A stretch of DNA of 64,000 bases. Origin: Methylomonas aurea. Lineage in GTDB: Bacteria > Pseudomonadota > Gammaproteobacteria > Methylococcales > Methylomonadaceae. Positions 53,798 to 63,912 of this stretch are shown here, piece by piece. The position numbers were made by a program, and so were the translations under genes. Within the stretch, counting starts at the first letter, position 1. Every line of letters starts with the position of its first letter. The notes below the pieces were generated by a model. The model did not search any database, was not told where the DNA came from, and was given only the letters and a program-made list of their open reading frames with translations. Where the stretch lies: the NCBI RefSeq assembly GCF_024505045.1, contig NZ_JANIBM010000011.1, forward strand, positions 1-64,000. Reading direction: 5' to 3'.

Positions 53798-56700
53798 AAC
53801 AGATTGTCACGGTTCGCTTAAGCAGAGCCTTGCCGACTCTGGTCGTTGCCAGTTTCGGTCTGCTGTTGTTGTTTTCCCTTTTTTACCAGCATAGCCGGAT
53901 GTTGATCGGCATCGAAACTCAAGCGATGGAGGACGTCCGCAGATTGCTGGCGGACACCGAGTTGCATATCGAAACCCTGTATCGGCATGGGCAACAGCAA
54001 CTGATTTCCGAACAGATAGCGGAGTTGGCGGTTGACAGCCATATTGACAGCGCCGCGCTGCTGGACGAAGGCGGTAAGGTGTTGCGGGCGACCCGTTTCG
54101 AATGGGTCGGAAAGGGTTATGCCGAACTATTCGCCGAACCGGGGGCGGCGGAACTCGGCCGGTTTCGGGCCGAGCGCCGGGCCGAAATCCGTTTCTCCGA
54201 AGACAGGCAGCGGCTGACCGCGTTCCAAGCCGTGGCGATGGCTACCGATCCCGGCAGGCTCCGCCCGAATCAAATCGGTTTGTTGGTGCTGAATTACGAT
54301 CTATCGCGAAGCAAGGCGGCAAGCTGGAATTTGTTGGTCCGTTCGATGTACCCGATCTGGGGTATCGGCATCTTATTGCTGCTTGCAATGGCCTCCGCGA
54401 TTTCGCTTTGGATGGAGCGGCCGTTACGGCATTTGGTGGATGTGGTGGGGCGTTTCGCCGGCGGCGACTATCGGGTACGTTCGCGGCTGGCCGGCAACAG
54501 CGAGCTGGCTATTTTAGGTGAGGCTTTGAACCGGATGGCGGCCGAATTGGCCGATACCATCGCTCAGTTGGCGGAAAGCAAGGAAAATCTCGCCGTTACG
54601 CTGTTTTCGATCGGCGATGCGGTGATCGCCACCGATGCTGAAGGCCGGGTCAGTTTCATGAACGATGTCGCGCAAAAGCTGACCGGCTGGCAATTGGCGG
54701 ACGCGGCCGGACTGCCGCTGGAACGGGTCTTCGATATCGTCAACGCCCATAGCCGGCAGGTGGCCGAAGCCCCGGTCGCCAAAGTGTTGGCTACCGGGCG
54801 CATCATGGGCTTGGCCAACCACACCATTCTGGTGGCGAAAGACGGTACCGAATACCAGATCGCCGATTCTGCCGCGCCGATTCGACGCCAGGACGGCGCA
54901 ATTTCCGGGGTGGTATTGGTGTTTCGCGATGTGACCGAGGAATATGCGTTGCGCGATTCCTTGCAACAAGAACGAGCTTTACTGCGCAGCCTGATCGACG
55001 CGGCTCCCGATCTGATTTTCTTCAAGGATCGCGATAGCGTCTATCTCGGTTGCAATAAGGCGTTCGAGCGCTACGCCGGCAGTAGGGAGGCGGAACTGGT
55101 CGGCAAGACCGATTTCGATTTGTTCGATAGCGAAACTGCCGATTGCTTTCGCAGGCATGACAGGCAAATCTTGCAGAGCGGCCGCTCCAGCGGCCATGAA
55201 GAATGGATCACTTACCCGGATGGCGAAAGGGTGTTGTTGGAAACCGTGAAGACGCCGTTTTTCGGAGCGGACGGTAAGATTGCCGGTTTGGTCGGAATCA
55301 GCCGCGATGTAACAGAACGGAAGAAGGCCGAAGAGCGCCTGGAATTATCGGCGCAGGTATTCCAGGAAGCGCACGAAGCCATCATGATTACCGGCGTCGA
55401 CGGTAACATCGTCGATGTCAATCCGGCTTTTTGTGCAATGACCGGTTATGCGCGGGAAGAGGCCGTCGGCCAGAATCCGCGTATTTTGAGTTCCGGCCGG
55501 CACTCGCCGGAATTCTTCGCCGAAATGTGGCAAAGCGTGCGCGAAAATGGTTATTGGCGCGGCGAAATCTGGAACCGAAAAAAGAACGGCGAATTTCACG
55601 CCGGGTTGTTGAGTATTTCGACTCTGCCGGCCACTAACGGCGACATCCGTCATTACATCGGGCTGTTTTCCGATATCACCGAGAAAAAATTATCCGAAGA
55701 GCAGATTTGGCGGCAAGCCAATTTCGATGCCTTAACCGGTTTGCCGAACCGGCGCATGTTTCTCGACTGTCTGGCGCGCGAGATAAAAAAAGCCCACCGT
55801 AACGGCAGTGTGTTGGCGTTGTTGTTTCTGGATTTGGACCGGTTCAAGGAGATCAACGACATTCTCGGGCATATCCAAGGCGACAGTCTGCTGCAGATTG
55901 CCGCCGAGCGTCTGGCCGGTTGCGTGCGCGATACCGATACCGTCTCCCGCCTGGGCGGCGACGAATTCACGATTATCCTGCCCGATTTGGAAAACGGCGA
56001 ATGCGCAGAACGCGTTGCGCAGAACATTCTGCGCAAAATGGCGGAACCCTTCCCTTTGAACGGCGAACTGAACTATGTCACCGCCAGCATCGGCATTACG
56101 CTGTATCCCAACGATTCTCTCGATCAGGAGCAGTTGATCAAAAACGCCGACCAAGCCATGTATGCGGCCAAGGAAACCGGGCGCAACTGTTACAGCTTTT
56201 TCACGGCCTCGATGCAGCAAACCGCGCAATTCCGCTTGGGGATGGTCACCGATCTGCGCAGTGCCTTGGCCAATCGTCAACTCGAGGTGTATTACCAGCC
56301 GATCGTCGAGTTGCCTAGCGGAGCGATCCGCAAAGCAGAAGCGTTGCTGCGCTGGCGGCATCCGCAACGCGGCATGGTCAGTCCGGCGCAGTTCATTCCG
56401 CTGGCGGAAGAAAGCGGCCTGATTCACGATATCGGCGATTGGGTATTCCGGGAAGCAGTGCAGCAGGCCAAGTTGTTGCGCGAGCAGTATCGACCCGATT
56501 TCCAAATCAGCGTGAACAAGTCGCCGGTGCAATTCCGGCCGCGTTCGGATGTCGATTTTGGTTGGCTGAATTACCTGAAGAGTCTGGAGTTGGACGGCGC
56601 AGCCGTGGTGGTCGAGATCACCGAAGGCCTGTTGTTGGACGCGCAAACTTTGACCAAAGCCCGCTTGCTGGATTTCCGCGACGCCGGCGTGCAAGTGGCG

Positions 56701-57009
56701 ATCGACGATTTCGGTACCGGCTATTCGTCGCTGTCTTACATCAAAAAATTCGATATCGATTACATCAAAATCGACCGCAGCTTCATCAATAACCTAAGCC
56801 CCGAATCCCAGGACGAGGCCTTGTGCGAAGCGATCATCGTCATGGCCCACAAGTTGGGCCTGAAAGTGGTGGCCGAAGGTGTGGAGACCGAGCAGCAGCG
56901 CGATTGGCTGATCGCGGCGGGCTGCGACTATGCCCAAGGTTATCTGTTCAACCAACCCATGACCGGATCGGAATTGTTGGTACTGCTGACCGGCTTCGAC
57001 CAGGATTAG
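53794..57009 (+). CDS. Membrane PAS/GGDEF/EAL c-di-GMP enzyme
   Basis: The 1071-residue protein starts at TTG overlapping the upstream stop. Two hydrophobic segments (about 13-32 and 185-207) flank a periplasmic sensor region; a HAMP-like segment follows (about 206-260), then three PAS domains (starting about 265, 398 and 520). The diguanylate cyclase domain starts near 642 with GGDEF at 721-725. The phosphodiesterase domain has EAL at 849-851 plus DDFGTGYSSL and KIDRSFI. Both catalytic motifs are intact, so it may make and degrade c-di-GMP. The upstream binding protein probably provides its periplasmic input; the pairing is inferred from gene overlap. Confidence 0.93.
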   Translation: MKQIVTVRLSRALPTLVVASFGLLLLFSLFYQHSRMLIGIETQAMEDVRRLLADTELHIETLYRHGQQQLISEQIAELAVDSHIDSAALLDEGGKVLRATRFEWVGKGYAELFAEPGAAELGRFRAERRAEIRFSEDRQRLTAFQAVAMATDPGRLRPNQIGLLVLNYDLSRSKAASWNLLVRSMYPIWGIGILLLLAMASAISLWMERPLRHLVDVVGRFAGGDYRVRSRLAGNSELAILGEALNRMAAELADTIAQLAESKENLAVTLFSIGDAVIATDAEGRVSFMNDVAQKLTGWQLADAAGLPLERVFDIVNAHSRQVAEAPVAKVLATGRIMGLANHTILVAKDGTEYQIADSAAPIRRQDGAISGVVLVFRDVTEEYALRDSLQQERALLRSLIDAAPDLIFFKDRDSVYLGCNKAFERYAGSREAELVGKTDFDLFDSETADCFRRHDRQILQSGRSSGHEEWITYPDGERVLLETVKTPFFGADGKIAGLVGISRDVTERKKAEERLELSAQVFQEAHEAIMITGVDGNIVDVNPAFCAMTGYAREEAVGQNPRILSSGRHSPEFFAEMWQSVRENGYWRGEIWNRKKNGEFHAGLLSISTLPATNGDIRHYIGLFSDITEKKLSEEQIWRQANFDALTGLPNRRMFLDCLAREIKKAHRNGSVLALLFLDLDRFKEINDILGHIQGDSLLQIAAERLAGCVRDTDTVSRLGGDEFTIILPDLENGECAERVAQNILRKMAEPFPLNGELNYVTASIGITLYPNDSLDQEQLIKNADQAMYAAKETGRNCYSFFTASMQQTAQFRLGMVTDLRSALANRQLEVYYQPIVELPSGAIRKAEALLRWRHPQRGMVSPAQFIPLAEESGLIHDIGDWVFREAVQQAKLLREQYRPDFQISVNKSPVQFRPRSDVDFGWLNYLKSLELDGAAVVVEITEGLLLDAQTLTKARLLDFRDAGVQVAIDDFGTGYSSLSYIKKFDIDYIKIDRSFINNLSPESQDEALCEAIIVMAHKLGLKVVAEGVETEQQRDWLIAAGCDYAQGYLFNQPMTGSELLVLLTGFDQD

Positions 57010-57051
57010 CCGGCGACGGGTCGCGGCTGTCTGGTCAAGCCGCTGCGCCGT

Positions 57052-57930
57052 TCAGGGTTGCTGCAACACGCGCTCGCATTGCGGCGGCAAGGGCGGTGCC
57101 GGTTGCGGCGCGCTTTTTCCCGGGGCTTTGGCTTCTTCGGAAAACCACCAGGCTAGGCTGGCGTCGCAGCCGTCGCCGGCCGGCAACGGTTCTTGGGCTT
57201 GGCACAGGCCGTTGCCGGGGGGGCATTTCAGGCGAACGTGGAAATGGTCGTCGTGCTTCCACCATGGCCTGATTTTCCGTAGCCAGCCAGACGAGCCAAG
57301 CGCTTTGCGGTTGCAAAGTTCCTGTTTGATGCTGGGGTTGACGAAGATTCGGTCTACTTCCGGCTGGCTTGCTGCCGCTTCCAGAATTTTGGCGTGCGCC
57401 GCGGTCCATTGCCTCCGATCGACCGCATCGGCGCGGCCGTCGACGACGGACGGCGCGTTCCAGGCTTCCCGTTCCGCCGCACTCAAGATGCGGGTTTCTG
57501 CCGGCTGCAGCAGCAAAAACCAGATGTCGACGTCCAGGCCGGTTTGGTGGCTACGGTGTCCGCTCGGTGTCGGGCCGCCGCGCGGTTGGCCGAGATCGCC
57601 GATCAGTAACGAACCGAGGCCCTCCCGTTCGGCGGTCAGACCGAGTTGTTGGATGAAGTCGACCAGTAGCGGGTGACCGTAATAGCGTTTGCGCGACAGG
57701 CGCATGACTTGGTAACCGGGGCCTTGCAACGGCAGCGTCGCCGCGCCGGCAATGCAGCCGGCAGTATAGCTGCCAATACTTTGCCCGCCATCGGCACTGG
57801 TGCTGGGGTGGCTGATCGCCGCCCAGGTGGCGGCCTCCGACCCGGCGGCAGCGGCCGGTATCGCTAGCGATGAGTTCAGGAAAAAACACAACAGGCCGAC
57901 ACGGTAGCGGGACGAATTTAGATGTTTCAT
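57052..57930 (-). CDS. mepA: Penicillin-insensitive murein endopeptidase MepA
   Basis: The 292-residue protein has a signal peptide (LLCFFLNSSLAIPAAAAGS) and the LAS-type peptidase motifs of MepA: GGPTPSGHRSHQTGLDVDIW (Zn-binding His and Asp) and HDDHFHVRLKCP (the second metal site). It cuts D-Ala-mDAP crosslinks in peptidoglycan in the periplasm. The ATG at 57930 is chosen over an in-frame TTG at 57942. The C-terminus is extended by about 30 Pro/Ala-rich residues. It stands alone, convergent with the GGDEF/EAL gene and followed upstream by the SulP gene on the same strand. Confidence 0.93.
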   Translation of the reverse strand: MKHLNSSRYRVGLLCFFLNSSLAIPAAAAGSEAATWAAISHPSTSADGGQSIGSYTAGCIAGAATLPLQGPGYQVMRLSRKRYYGHPLLVDFIQQLGLTAEREGLGSLLIGDLGQPRGGPTPSGHRSHQTGLDVDIWFLLLQPAETRILSAAEREAWNAPSVVDGRADAVDRRQWTAAHAKILEAAASQPEVDRIFVNPSIKQELCNRKALGSSGWLRKIRPWWKHDDHFHVRLKCPPGNGLCQAQEPLPAGDGCDASLAWWFSEEAKAPGKSAPQPAPPLPPQCERVLQQP

Positions 57931-58091
57931 GGGTAGGCGCAAAAATTGAGTCTATCGGTTTTGGGGTTTTACTGCGGCGAAGCGCCGGTTGGGCCTTCGC
58001 AAGCAATGATAAATCACGGCAGCGGGCAATTGCACAGCATTGCCCGTTTTATGCCGCCCGGTCCGCGGGTTAACAGGGCTCAGTCATCCGG

Positions 58092-59713
58092 TTAAAACCG
58101 TTTGCGGGCGGCGAGGGCGTGGTCGCCCAAGGCTTGCAGATTCTCCAAGCCGCGAATTTCGCAACGGCCGCCGCGGGCAGCGTAATCCATCCGGTATCCG
58201 TCGATGAATTCCATGACGGTGTGGTCGATTAAGTCGGCATCGCTCAGATCGAAGATCACGGTTTTGCCGTCGCCGAGCGCGGCCAGCTCGCTTTTTAACG
58301 CCAAGAAATTGGAGAACAACGCCGAGCCGTCGACTTTGACGGTCCATTGTTCGTTGCTGTCCGCTCGCAAGTGGTAAGACAGGCTCAACAGGTGGGCCAG
58401 CGGCACGCCGCGGCCCAGGTGCAGCAGAACCTTCGCGCCGATGCCGATCACTACTCCGGAGAGCAAGTTGCCGACCAGGATCGCGATGATCGTGATCAGA
58501 AATAAGGCCAATTGCTCCTTGCCCAAATCCATGCTTTTGGCGAAAACCTTGGGCGAAGCCAGGCGGTAGCCGGTATAGACCAGCAGCGCGGCCAGCGATG
58601 CCAGCGGTATGGCGCCGATCCAGCTCGGAAACAGCACGACGAATAACAACAAAAAACCGCCATGAAAGAAATTGGCCCAACGGCTGCGGGCGCCGGCATC
58701 GATATTGGCCGAGCTTCTGACAATTTCGGTAATCATCGGTAGACCGCCGAGCATGCCGGAGACCACGTTGCCGGCGCCGATCGCCGCCAATTCCCGGTTC
58801 AAGTCTGAGTAACGTCGGGCGGGATCGAGCTTGTCGACCGCGGCTGCGCTGAGCAGGGTCTCCAGGCTGCCGATCAGGCAAATGGCAATAACGCTTTCCC
58901 AAAACGCCCAACTCGCCAATTTGCCGAAATCGGGTTGTTGCAGGCTATCAGCCAGACTGGCCGGAAGCGCCACCAGAAAATCCGCGGCAAACGCGAGGTC
59001 CGGTGGCAATACGAAGGCGCGTTCGGGTTGCGGTTGGTCGAGCCCGAAGAGTTTGCCGAGCAACACGCCCACACCGATCACCACTATGGGTGCCGGAATT
59101 CGCCGAAACCAGCGATGCCGCAAATAGGGCCAGGCCAACAGCGTGACGATGCCGGCCAAGCCGATCAGCCCGGTGGTCGGGACAAAAAAGGTCAGGATTT
59201 GCGGTAACAGGCCGATGTTTGCCAGCAGGTCGCCGCCATGGGTTTGCAAGCCGGCGATGACCGGCAATTGCTTGACGATGATGATCAATCCGATCGCGGC
59301 AAGCATGCCGTGCGCCACCGAGGCCGGAAAAAGCCGGCCAAGCGGCCGGCCTTGAAATAGCCGAGTACGATTTGCAGCAGGCCGGCCACTACTACCGCCG
59401 CCAGCGTGTAACGGTAACCGGCCCAGTGGTCGCCGCCGCCCAAGCTTGCCACCGCATTGAAAATCACCACGATCAAACCGGCTGCCGGTCCGGTGATGGT
59501 CAATTGCGAACCGTTGATGCGGGATACCAGCAGTCCACCGACGATGGCGGCAATGATGCCCGACATCGGCGGAAATCCCGAGGCCGTGGCGATGCCGAGG
59601 CACAGCGGCAACGCAATCAGAAATACGGAAAAGCCGGCATATAGGTCGCTCAGCCGGTTTGCGGATGCAGACTCCTTCCCGGAACGATTTGCTTGATGAA
59701 TTGGATTTGCCAT
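58092..59713 (-). pseudogene. SulP family anion transporter with STAS domain, interrupted by a one-base frameshift
   Basis: The first part, from ATG 59713 (GGAG 5 bases upstream), reads RLSDLYAGFSVFLIALPLCL and continues through LGYFKAGRLAGFF. The continuation in another frame reads PASVAHGMLAAIGLIIIVKQ and runs to a C-terminal STAS domain (VIFDLSDADLIDHTVMEFID) ending at 58092. Restoring one T in the T5 run (A5 on plus at 59328-59332) joins both into a full-length transporter of about 540 residues. SulP proteins carry sulfate, bicarbonate or other anions. Either the gene is recently inactivated, it slips at the homopolymer, or the base is a sequencing error; the otherwise intact sequence favours error or recent change. 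Confidence 0.85.
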
Positions 59714-60123
59714 GAATGCTCCGGAAATGAGAGGGCGGACCCGGTTGGGCAACCTTGAGAGGTCGCTCTTCGCTATGCGCTGAATCGGCGCAATGATAAC
59801 CGGTTTTCTTCGACACCAGGCCGGCTTGGCCGATTCTGGCTAAGAATCGGCGATTCGGTCCTGTCGGGTTTTAATGTCGATTCGCCTTTATGTCGATTGG
59901 GCATTGAGGTTGTCCAAAGGCGGCTGGATTTTGGGTAGCGCGTTGTTTGCCCGCTTCCGGTTTTTTTGCGTCACGGCCGCCCTTGGTTATCGTCCGTCGG
60001 CGGCGGAAAATAAAAATCAGGCTAAAAAAGGCCGTTCGGGTAAAATGCGCCGTCCATTTTCGGCCCGCGCGGCTCGCGTGCCGGCCGTTGCCAATTCTTA
60101 CTTTCCGCTGAAAACCACTTTTA
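59714..60123. other. Divergent intergenic region between SulP and pgaB
   Basis: About 410 bases with no supported gene; the frames crossing it on both strands lack protein-like composition. TAAAAT at 60041-60046 could be a -10 box for pgaB, but the -35 side is poor. The SulP promoter should lie next to 59714. Confidence 0.45.
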
Positions 60124-62046
60124 ATGAACATGCGCCTTATTGCCGGGATATTTTTTGTAATCGCCTGCTGGATTGCCGGGCCGTTGCAGGCTGCCGATTC
60201 CGCCAATTCCAGTTTCATTGTGTTGAATTACCACGATATTCTGGAGGAAGAAGAAAGAGTTCCGCCGTTCGACCGGATGGCGGTGAATAAGGATCATCTG
60301 AACGATCATTTCGCCTGGTTGAAAAATAACGGATACCGGGTGATCAGCATCCAGGATTTGCTGGATTGTACGCAAGGCAAAAAACAGTTGCCCAACAAAG
60401 CGGTGTTATTGACCTTCGACGACGGCTACCTAAGCTTCTATACCCGGGCAATGCCGCTGTTGAAGAAATATAAATACCCGGCCACACTGGCGGTGGTCGG
60501 CAGTTGGCTGGAACAGCACAATCATGCCGGCACCAACAAACCGTTGATGACGCCGGCCCAAATTCGCGAAGTGGCGAACAGTGGTCTGGTCGAAATTGCC
60601 TCCCACAGCTTCAACGCCCATCATGGTATCGTTGCCAATCCGCAGGGCAATGAACAAAGTACGATCACTACTCGGTTGTACAGCAGCGAATACGAGGAAT
60701 ACGAAAAAGACGAGGACTACCGGAAGCGGATTTTCCAGGAACTGGAGAAAAGTTCGGAACAATTGCTGCAGACTTTGGGCAAGCGGCCGCGGGTCATGGT
60801 CTGGCCTTACGGCGAATATAACGCGATTGCGCTGGAAGCAGCGAAAAACGCCGGCATGCCGCTGACCATGGGCCTGAACGACGGCGCAAATACGTTGGCG
60901 GACGCGGCGGTGATGAAGCGGATGATCATGACCGACGACCCGAACGCGGAGCGTTTTGCCACCATCGTCACCAAGTTGCGTACCGGCCGGGAATTGCGAG
61001 TAGCCCACGTCGATATGGATTACATTTATGACGAGGACGAGGAGCAGACCGAGAAAAATCTGGCCGCCGTCGTCGAGCGGATCAAAGCCAGCGGCGCCAA
61101 TACCGTCTATCTGCAAGCCTTTTCCGACCCGGACGGCGATGGTAATGCCGATAAATTGTATTTCCCGAATCGGCACCTGCCGATGCGGCGGGATTTGTTC
61201 AATTATGTTTCCCTAAGGCTGAGAAAGGGTGCCGATGTCAAAGTCTACGCCTGGATGCCGATGATGGCGTATAAGGCCGACGTACCATTGAAATGGTACG
61301 TCAAGGAATGGCGCGACGGCGAACCGCAGTTGTCGCGCCACATTTATACCCGCCTGTCGCCGTTCAATCCGGAGGCTCGCCAGTTCGTCGGCGAGATTTA
61401 TGAAGATCTGGCCAAATACTGTGACTTCAACGGCATTCTGTTCCACGACGACGGTATCTTGTCGGATTATGAGGACGTATCGCCGCTGGCGATGGAATTC
61501 ACCAATAAGGTCTGGGGCTTGCCGGCCGAGTTCGATACCATTCATTCGTCCAGCGAGTTGCGCCTGCGCTGGGCTCAGCACAAGAATGAGTTGATGGGTC
61601 AATTCACCGATTATCTGACCAATAAGGTGCGTTTTTATCGGCCATACATCAAAACCGCGCGCAACTTTTACTCGTTGCCGTTGTTGAAGCCCTATAGCGA
61701 AGAATGGTACGCCCAATCGCTGGCCAGCTTTATGAAGCATTACGATTACGTGGCGATCGAGGCGATGCCTTTTATGGAGGACGCCGAGAATCCTAAGCAG
61801 TGGCTGGCGGAATTAGTCGAGAAGACCAATCAGTATCCCGGCGCGTTGGATAAAATGGTGTTCGAGCTGCAGGCGGTAAACTGGAAAACGCAACAGGACA
61901 TCCCGATGTCGGTATTCACCGAACAGTTTCAGCTGTTGAAAAAATTGGGTGCCAAGCATATCGGTTATTACCCGGATAACGTCTTTCACGACCAGCCCAA
62001 ACTGGCAGAGTTGAAAAAATATTTTCCTGTAGAGATCAAGGATTGA
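60124..62046 (+). CDS. pgaB: Poly-beta-1,6-N-acetylglucosamine N-deacetylase
   Basis: The 640-residue protein has an N-terminal signal (MNMRLIAGIFFVIAC) with a possible lipobox at VIAC. The polysaccharide deacetylase domain follows with TFDDGY (Asp99, Asp100) and SHSFNAHH (His161, His166), the metal and catalytic residues. From about residue 300 a second domain (RVAHVDMDYIYDEDEEQTEK onward) matches the PgaB C-terminal glycoside-hydrolase-like domain. It partly deacetylates PNAG in the periplasm so that the polymer can be exported. pgaC follows 7 bases later. The usual outer-membrane porin gene pgaA is not upstream. Confidence 0.94.
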   Translation: MNMRLIAGIFFVIACWIAGPLQAADSANSSFIVLNYHDILEEEERVPPFDRMAVNKDHLNDHFAWLKNNGYRVISIQDLLDCTQGKKQLPNKAVLLTFDDGYLSFYTRAMPLLKKYKYPATLAVVGSWLEQHNHAGTNKPLMTPAQIREVANSGLVEIASHSFNAHHGIVANPQGNEQSTITTRLYSSEYEEYEKDEDYRKRIFQELEKSSEQLLQTLGKRPRVMVWPYGEYNAIALEAAKNAGMPLTMGLNDGANTLADAAVMKRMIMTDDPNAERFATIVTKLRTGRELRVAHVDMDYIYDEDEEQTEKNLAAVVERIKASGANTVYLQAFSDPDGDGNADKLYFPNRHLPMRRDLFNYVSLRLRKGADVKVYAWMPMMAYKADVPLKWYVKEWRDGEPQLSRHIYTRLSPFNPEARQFVGEIYEDLAKYCDFNGILFHDDGILSDYEDVSPLAMEFTNKVWGLPAEFDTIHSSSELRLRWAQHKNELMGQFTDYLTNKVRFYRPYIKTARNFYSLPLLKPYSEEWYAQSLASFMKHYDYVAIEAMPFMEDAENPKQWLAELVEKTNQYPGALDKMVFELQAVNWKTQQDIPMSVFTEQFQLLKKLGAKHIGYYPDNVFHDQPKLAELKKYFPVEIKD

Positions 62047-62053
62047 GTCGGCC

Positions 62054-63400
62054 GTGGACCAACTTTTAGCGCAACCTTGGGTACAACATCTGATCGATCT
62101 GTGGCTGATCGGGCGCGAACGGCTGGAAGAGGTGCCCTGGTGGCAATTCAACGAATGGCTTTCGCGCTTCGTGTTTTATTACCCGTTGTTGATGGCTTAC
62201 GTCTGGATGCTGGGCGGCATCGTCTATTACATTCGCTGGGAACGTAACCGCGGCAACGTGTTGTCGGACTTGCCGGTGTTGGCGGAATATCCGCCGGTGT
62301 CGATTCTGATCCCGTGTTACAACGAGGGCGAGAACGTTCGCGAAACCATCGAATATCTGTTGCACCAACAATATCCCAATTACGAAATCATCGCCGTCAA
62401 CGACGGCAGCAAGGACAATACCCTGGAAATCCTGCACGAACTGGCCGACCGGCATGCGCAAATTCGTGTCGTAAATCTGGCCAGCAACCAGGGTAAGGCG
62501 GTCGGTCTGCGCACTGCGGCGCTACTGGCCAACAGCGAAATTCTGATCGGTATCGACGGCGACGCCTTGTTGGCGCCGAACGCGACGGCGTGGATCGTCA
62601 AACATTTTCTGGAAGATCCGCACGTCGGCGCCGTGACGGGCAATCCGCGTATCCGCAACCGGTCAACCTTGTTGGGTAAGATTCAGGTCGGCGAGTTTTC
62701 GGCCATCGTCGGTATGATCAAACGTGCCCAACGGTCTTATGGACATGTGTTCACGATATCAGGAGTCATCGCCGGGTTCCGTAAGACTGCCTTGCACGAT
62801 GTCGGCTACTGGAGTCCGGACATGGTGACCGAGGATATCGATATCAGTTGGAAAATGCAGTTGGCCGGCTGGGCGATCCGCTTCGAGCCCAATGCGCTGT
62901 GCTGGGTGTTGATGCCGGAAACTCTGAAAGGTTTGTGGAAACAACGCAGTCGCTGGGCGCAAGGCGGTGTCGAGGTGTTGCTGCGCTATTTCCGGCCGTT
63001 GCTGCGTTGGCGTTCGCGCGGCATGTGGCCTTTGTATTTGGAATGTTGCATCAGTTTGAGTTGGGCATTTTTGGTAGTTGCGATGCTGGCCTTGGTGCCG
63101 TTGGACTGGTTCAGCAGCGAGCCGCAGGAAGCCTTGGAAGACTTATCGCCGCACTGGACCAGCATGCTGCTGTGCGTGACCTGTCTGATCCAGTTTGCAG
63201 TCAGTTTGACGATAGACTCGGTCTATGAAAAGAAAAGCGGCGGCTCGGCCCAGCATTACTATTGGATGATCTGGTATCCGATCGTGTACTGGTTGATCAA
63301 CGTCGGCACCACAATCAACGGTTGCATCAAGGCGTTACGGAAAAAGCGCGGCCAGCGCGCGGTTTGGGTGACTTTGGACAGAGGGTTGCGGCAAAAATGA
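62054..63400 (+). CDS. pgaC: Poly-beta-1,6-N-acetylglucosamine synthase (GT2)
   Basis: The 448-residue membrane protein begins at GTG. An N-terminal helix precedes a family-2 glycosyltransferase domain with PVSILIPCYNEGENVRETIE, VNDGSKDNT, GIDGDALLAPNA, EDIDISWKMQ and QRSRWAQGG (the QxxRW motif), then three C-terminal helices. It polymerises UDP-GlcNAc into PNAG at the inner membrane, where activity in E. coli depends on c-di-GMP binding with PgaD. The stop overlaps the pgaD start. Confidence 0.94.
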   Translation: MDQLLAQPWVQHLIDLWLIGRERLEEVPWWQFNEWLSRFVFYYPLLMAYVWMLGGIVYYIRWERNRGNVLSDLPVLAEYPPVSILIPCYNEGENVRETIEYLLHQQYPNYEIIAVNDGSKDNTLEILHELADRHAQIRVVNLASNQGKAVGLRTAALLANSEILIGIDGDALLAPNATAWIVKHFLEDPHVGAVTGNPRIRNRSTLLGKIQVGEFSAIVGMIKRAQRSYGHVFTISGVIAGFRKTALHDVGYWSPDMVTEDIDISWKMQLAGWAIRFEPNALCWVLMPETLKGLWKQRSRWAQGGVEVLLRYFRPLLRWRSRGMWPLYLECCISLSWAFLVVAMLALVPLDWFSSEPQEALEDLSPHWTSMLLCVTCLIQFAVSLTIDSVYEKKSGGSAQHYYWMIWYPIVYWLINVGTTINGCIKALRKKRGQRAVWVTLDRGLRQK

Positions 63401-63834
63401 AAGAGATCATTATCAACCAGCCGCATCTGCAAAGTTTTCAGCAAAAATGCGCTTCGGTCTTGATGGCTTTAATGAGCTGGGTGTTGTGGCTTTATTTTTT
63501 GTGGCCATTGTTCACTTTGACGGCTTGGCTGATGGGCTTGAAAAGCTTGTCGGACGAGATCCGCTGGTTCGGCGGTTACAAAACCTTGCTGGAACTACTA
63601 GAGCTCTACGGCGAGATCGTGCTGGCGATAGCGCTGTTCTGGCTGTGCTGGACCTTGTTTTTGTCCTGGCGGCATTCGGTGGTGGCGCCGAAACGGAGCG
63701 CTCCGGTCACCGACCAACAATTGGCGGTAGCATTTAAAGTCGATTTGGCCGAATTGCGCCAAGCCCGTCAGGGCAAGAAACTGACGGTTCATTTCGACGA
63801 ACATGCCGGGATTACCGCTATTGGTAACGACTGA
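63397..63834 (+). CDS. pgaD: PNAG synthesis accessory protein PgaD
   Basis: The 145-residue protein has two transmembrane segments (VLMALMSWVLWLYFLWPLF and EIVLAIALFWLCWTLFLSW) and a C-terminal cytoplasmic part, the size and layout of PgaD. It supports PgaC and takes part in c-di-GMP control of polymer synthesis. The ATG at 63397 overlaps the pgaC stop (ATGA). An open frame reaching back to 63262 lies inside pgaC and is not used. Confidence 0.88.
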   Translation: MKEIIINQPHLQSFQQKCASVLMALMSWVLWLYFLWPLFTLTAWLMGLKSLSDEIRWFGGYKTLLELLELYGEIVLAIALFWLCWTLFLSWRHSVVAPKRSAPVTDQQLAVAFKVDLAELRQARQGKKLTVHFDEHAGITAIGND

Positions 63835-63912
63835 CGGGGTTACCATATCGCGACTGCGTTTTTGGCGCGGTTGATGTTAAACTGCATGGGGCGTACTTAA
63901 GGACTTGGGATT

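Noticed and set aside
55732..56694. 320-codon minus-strand frame
   Set aside because: Antisense to the GGDEF/EAL domains, which carry intact motifs on the plus strand.
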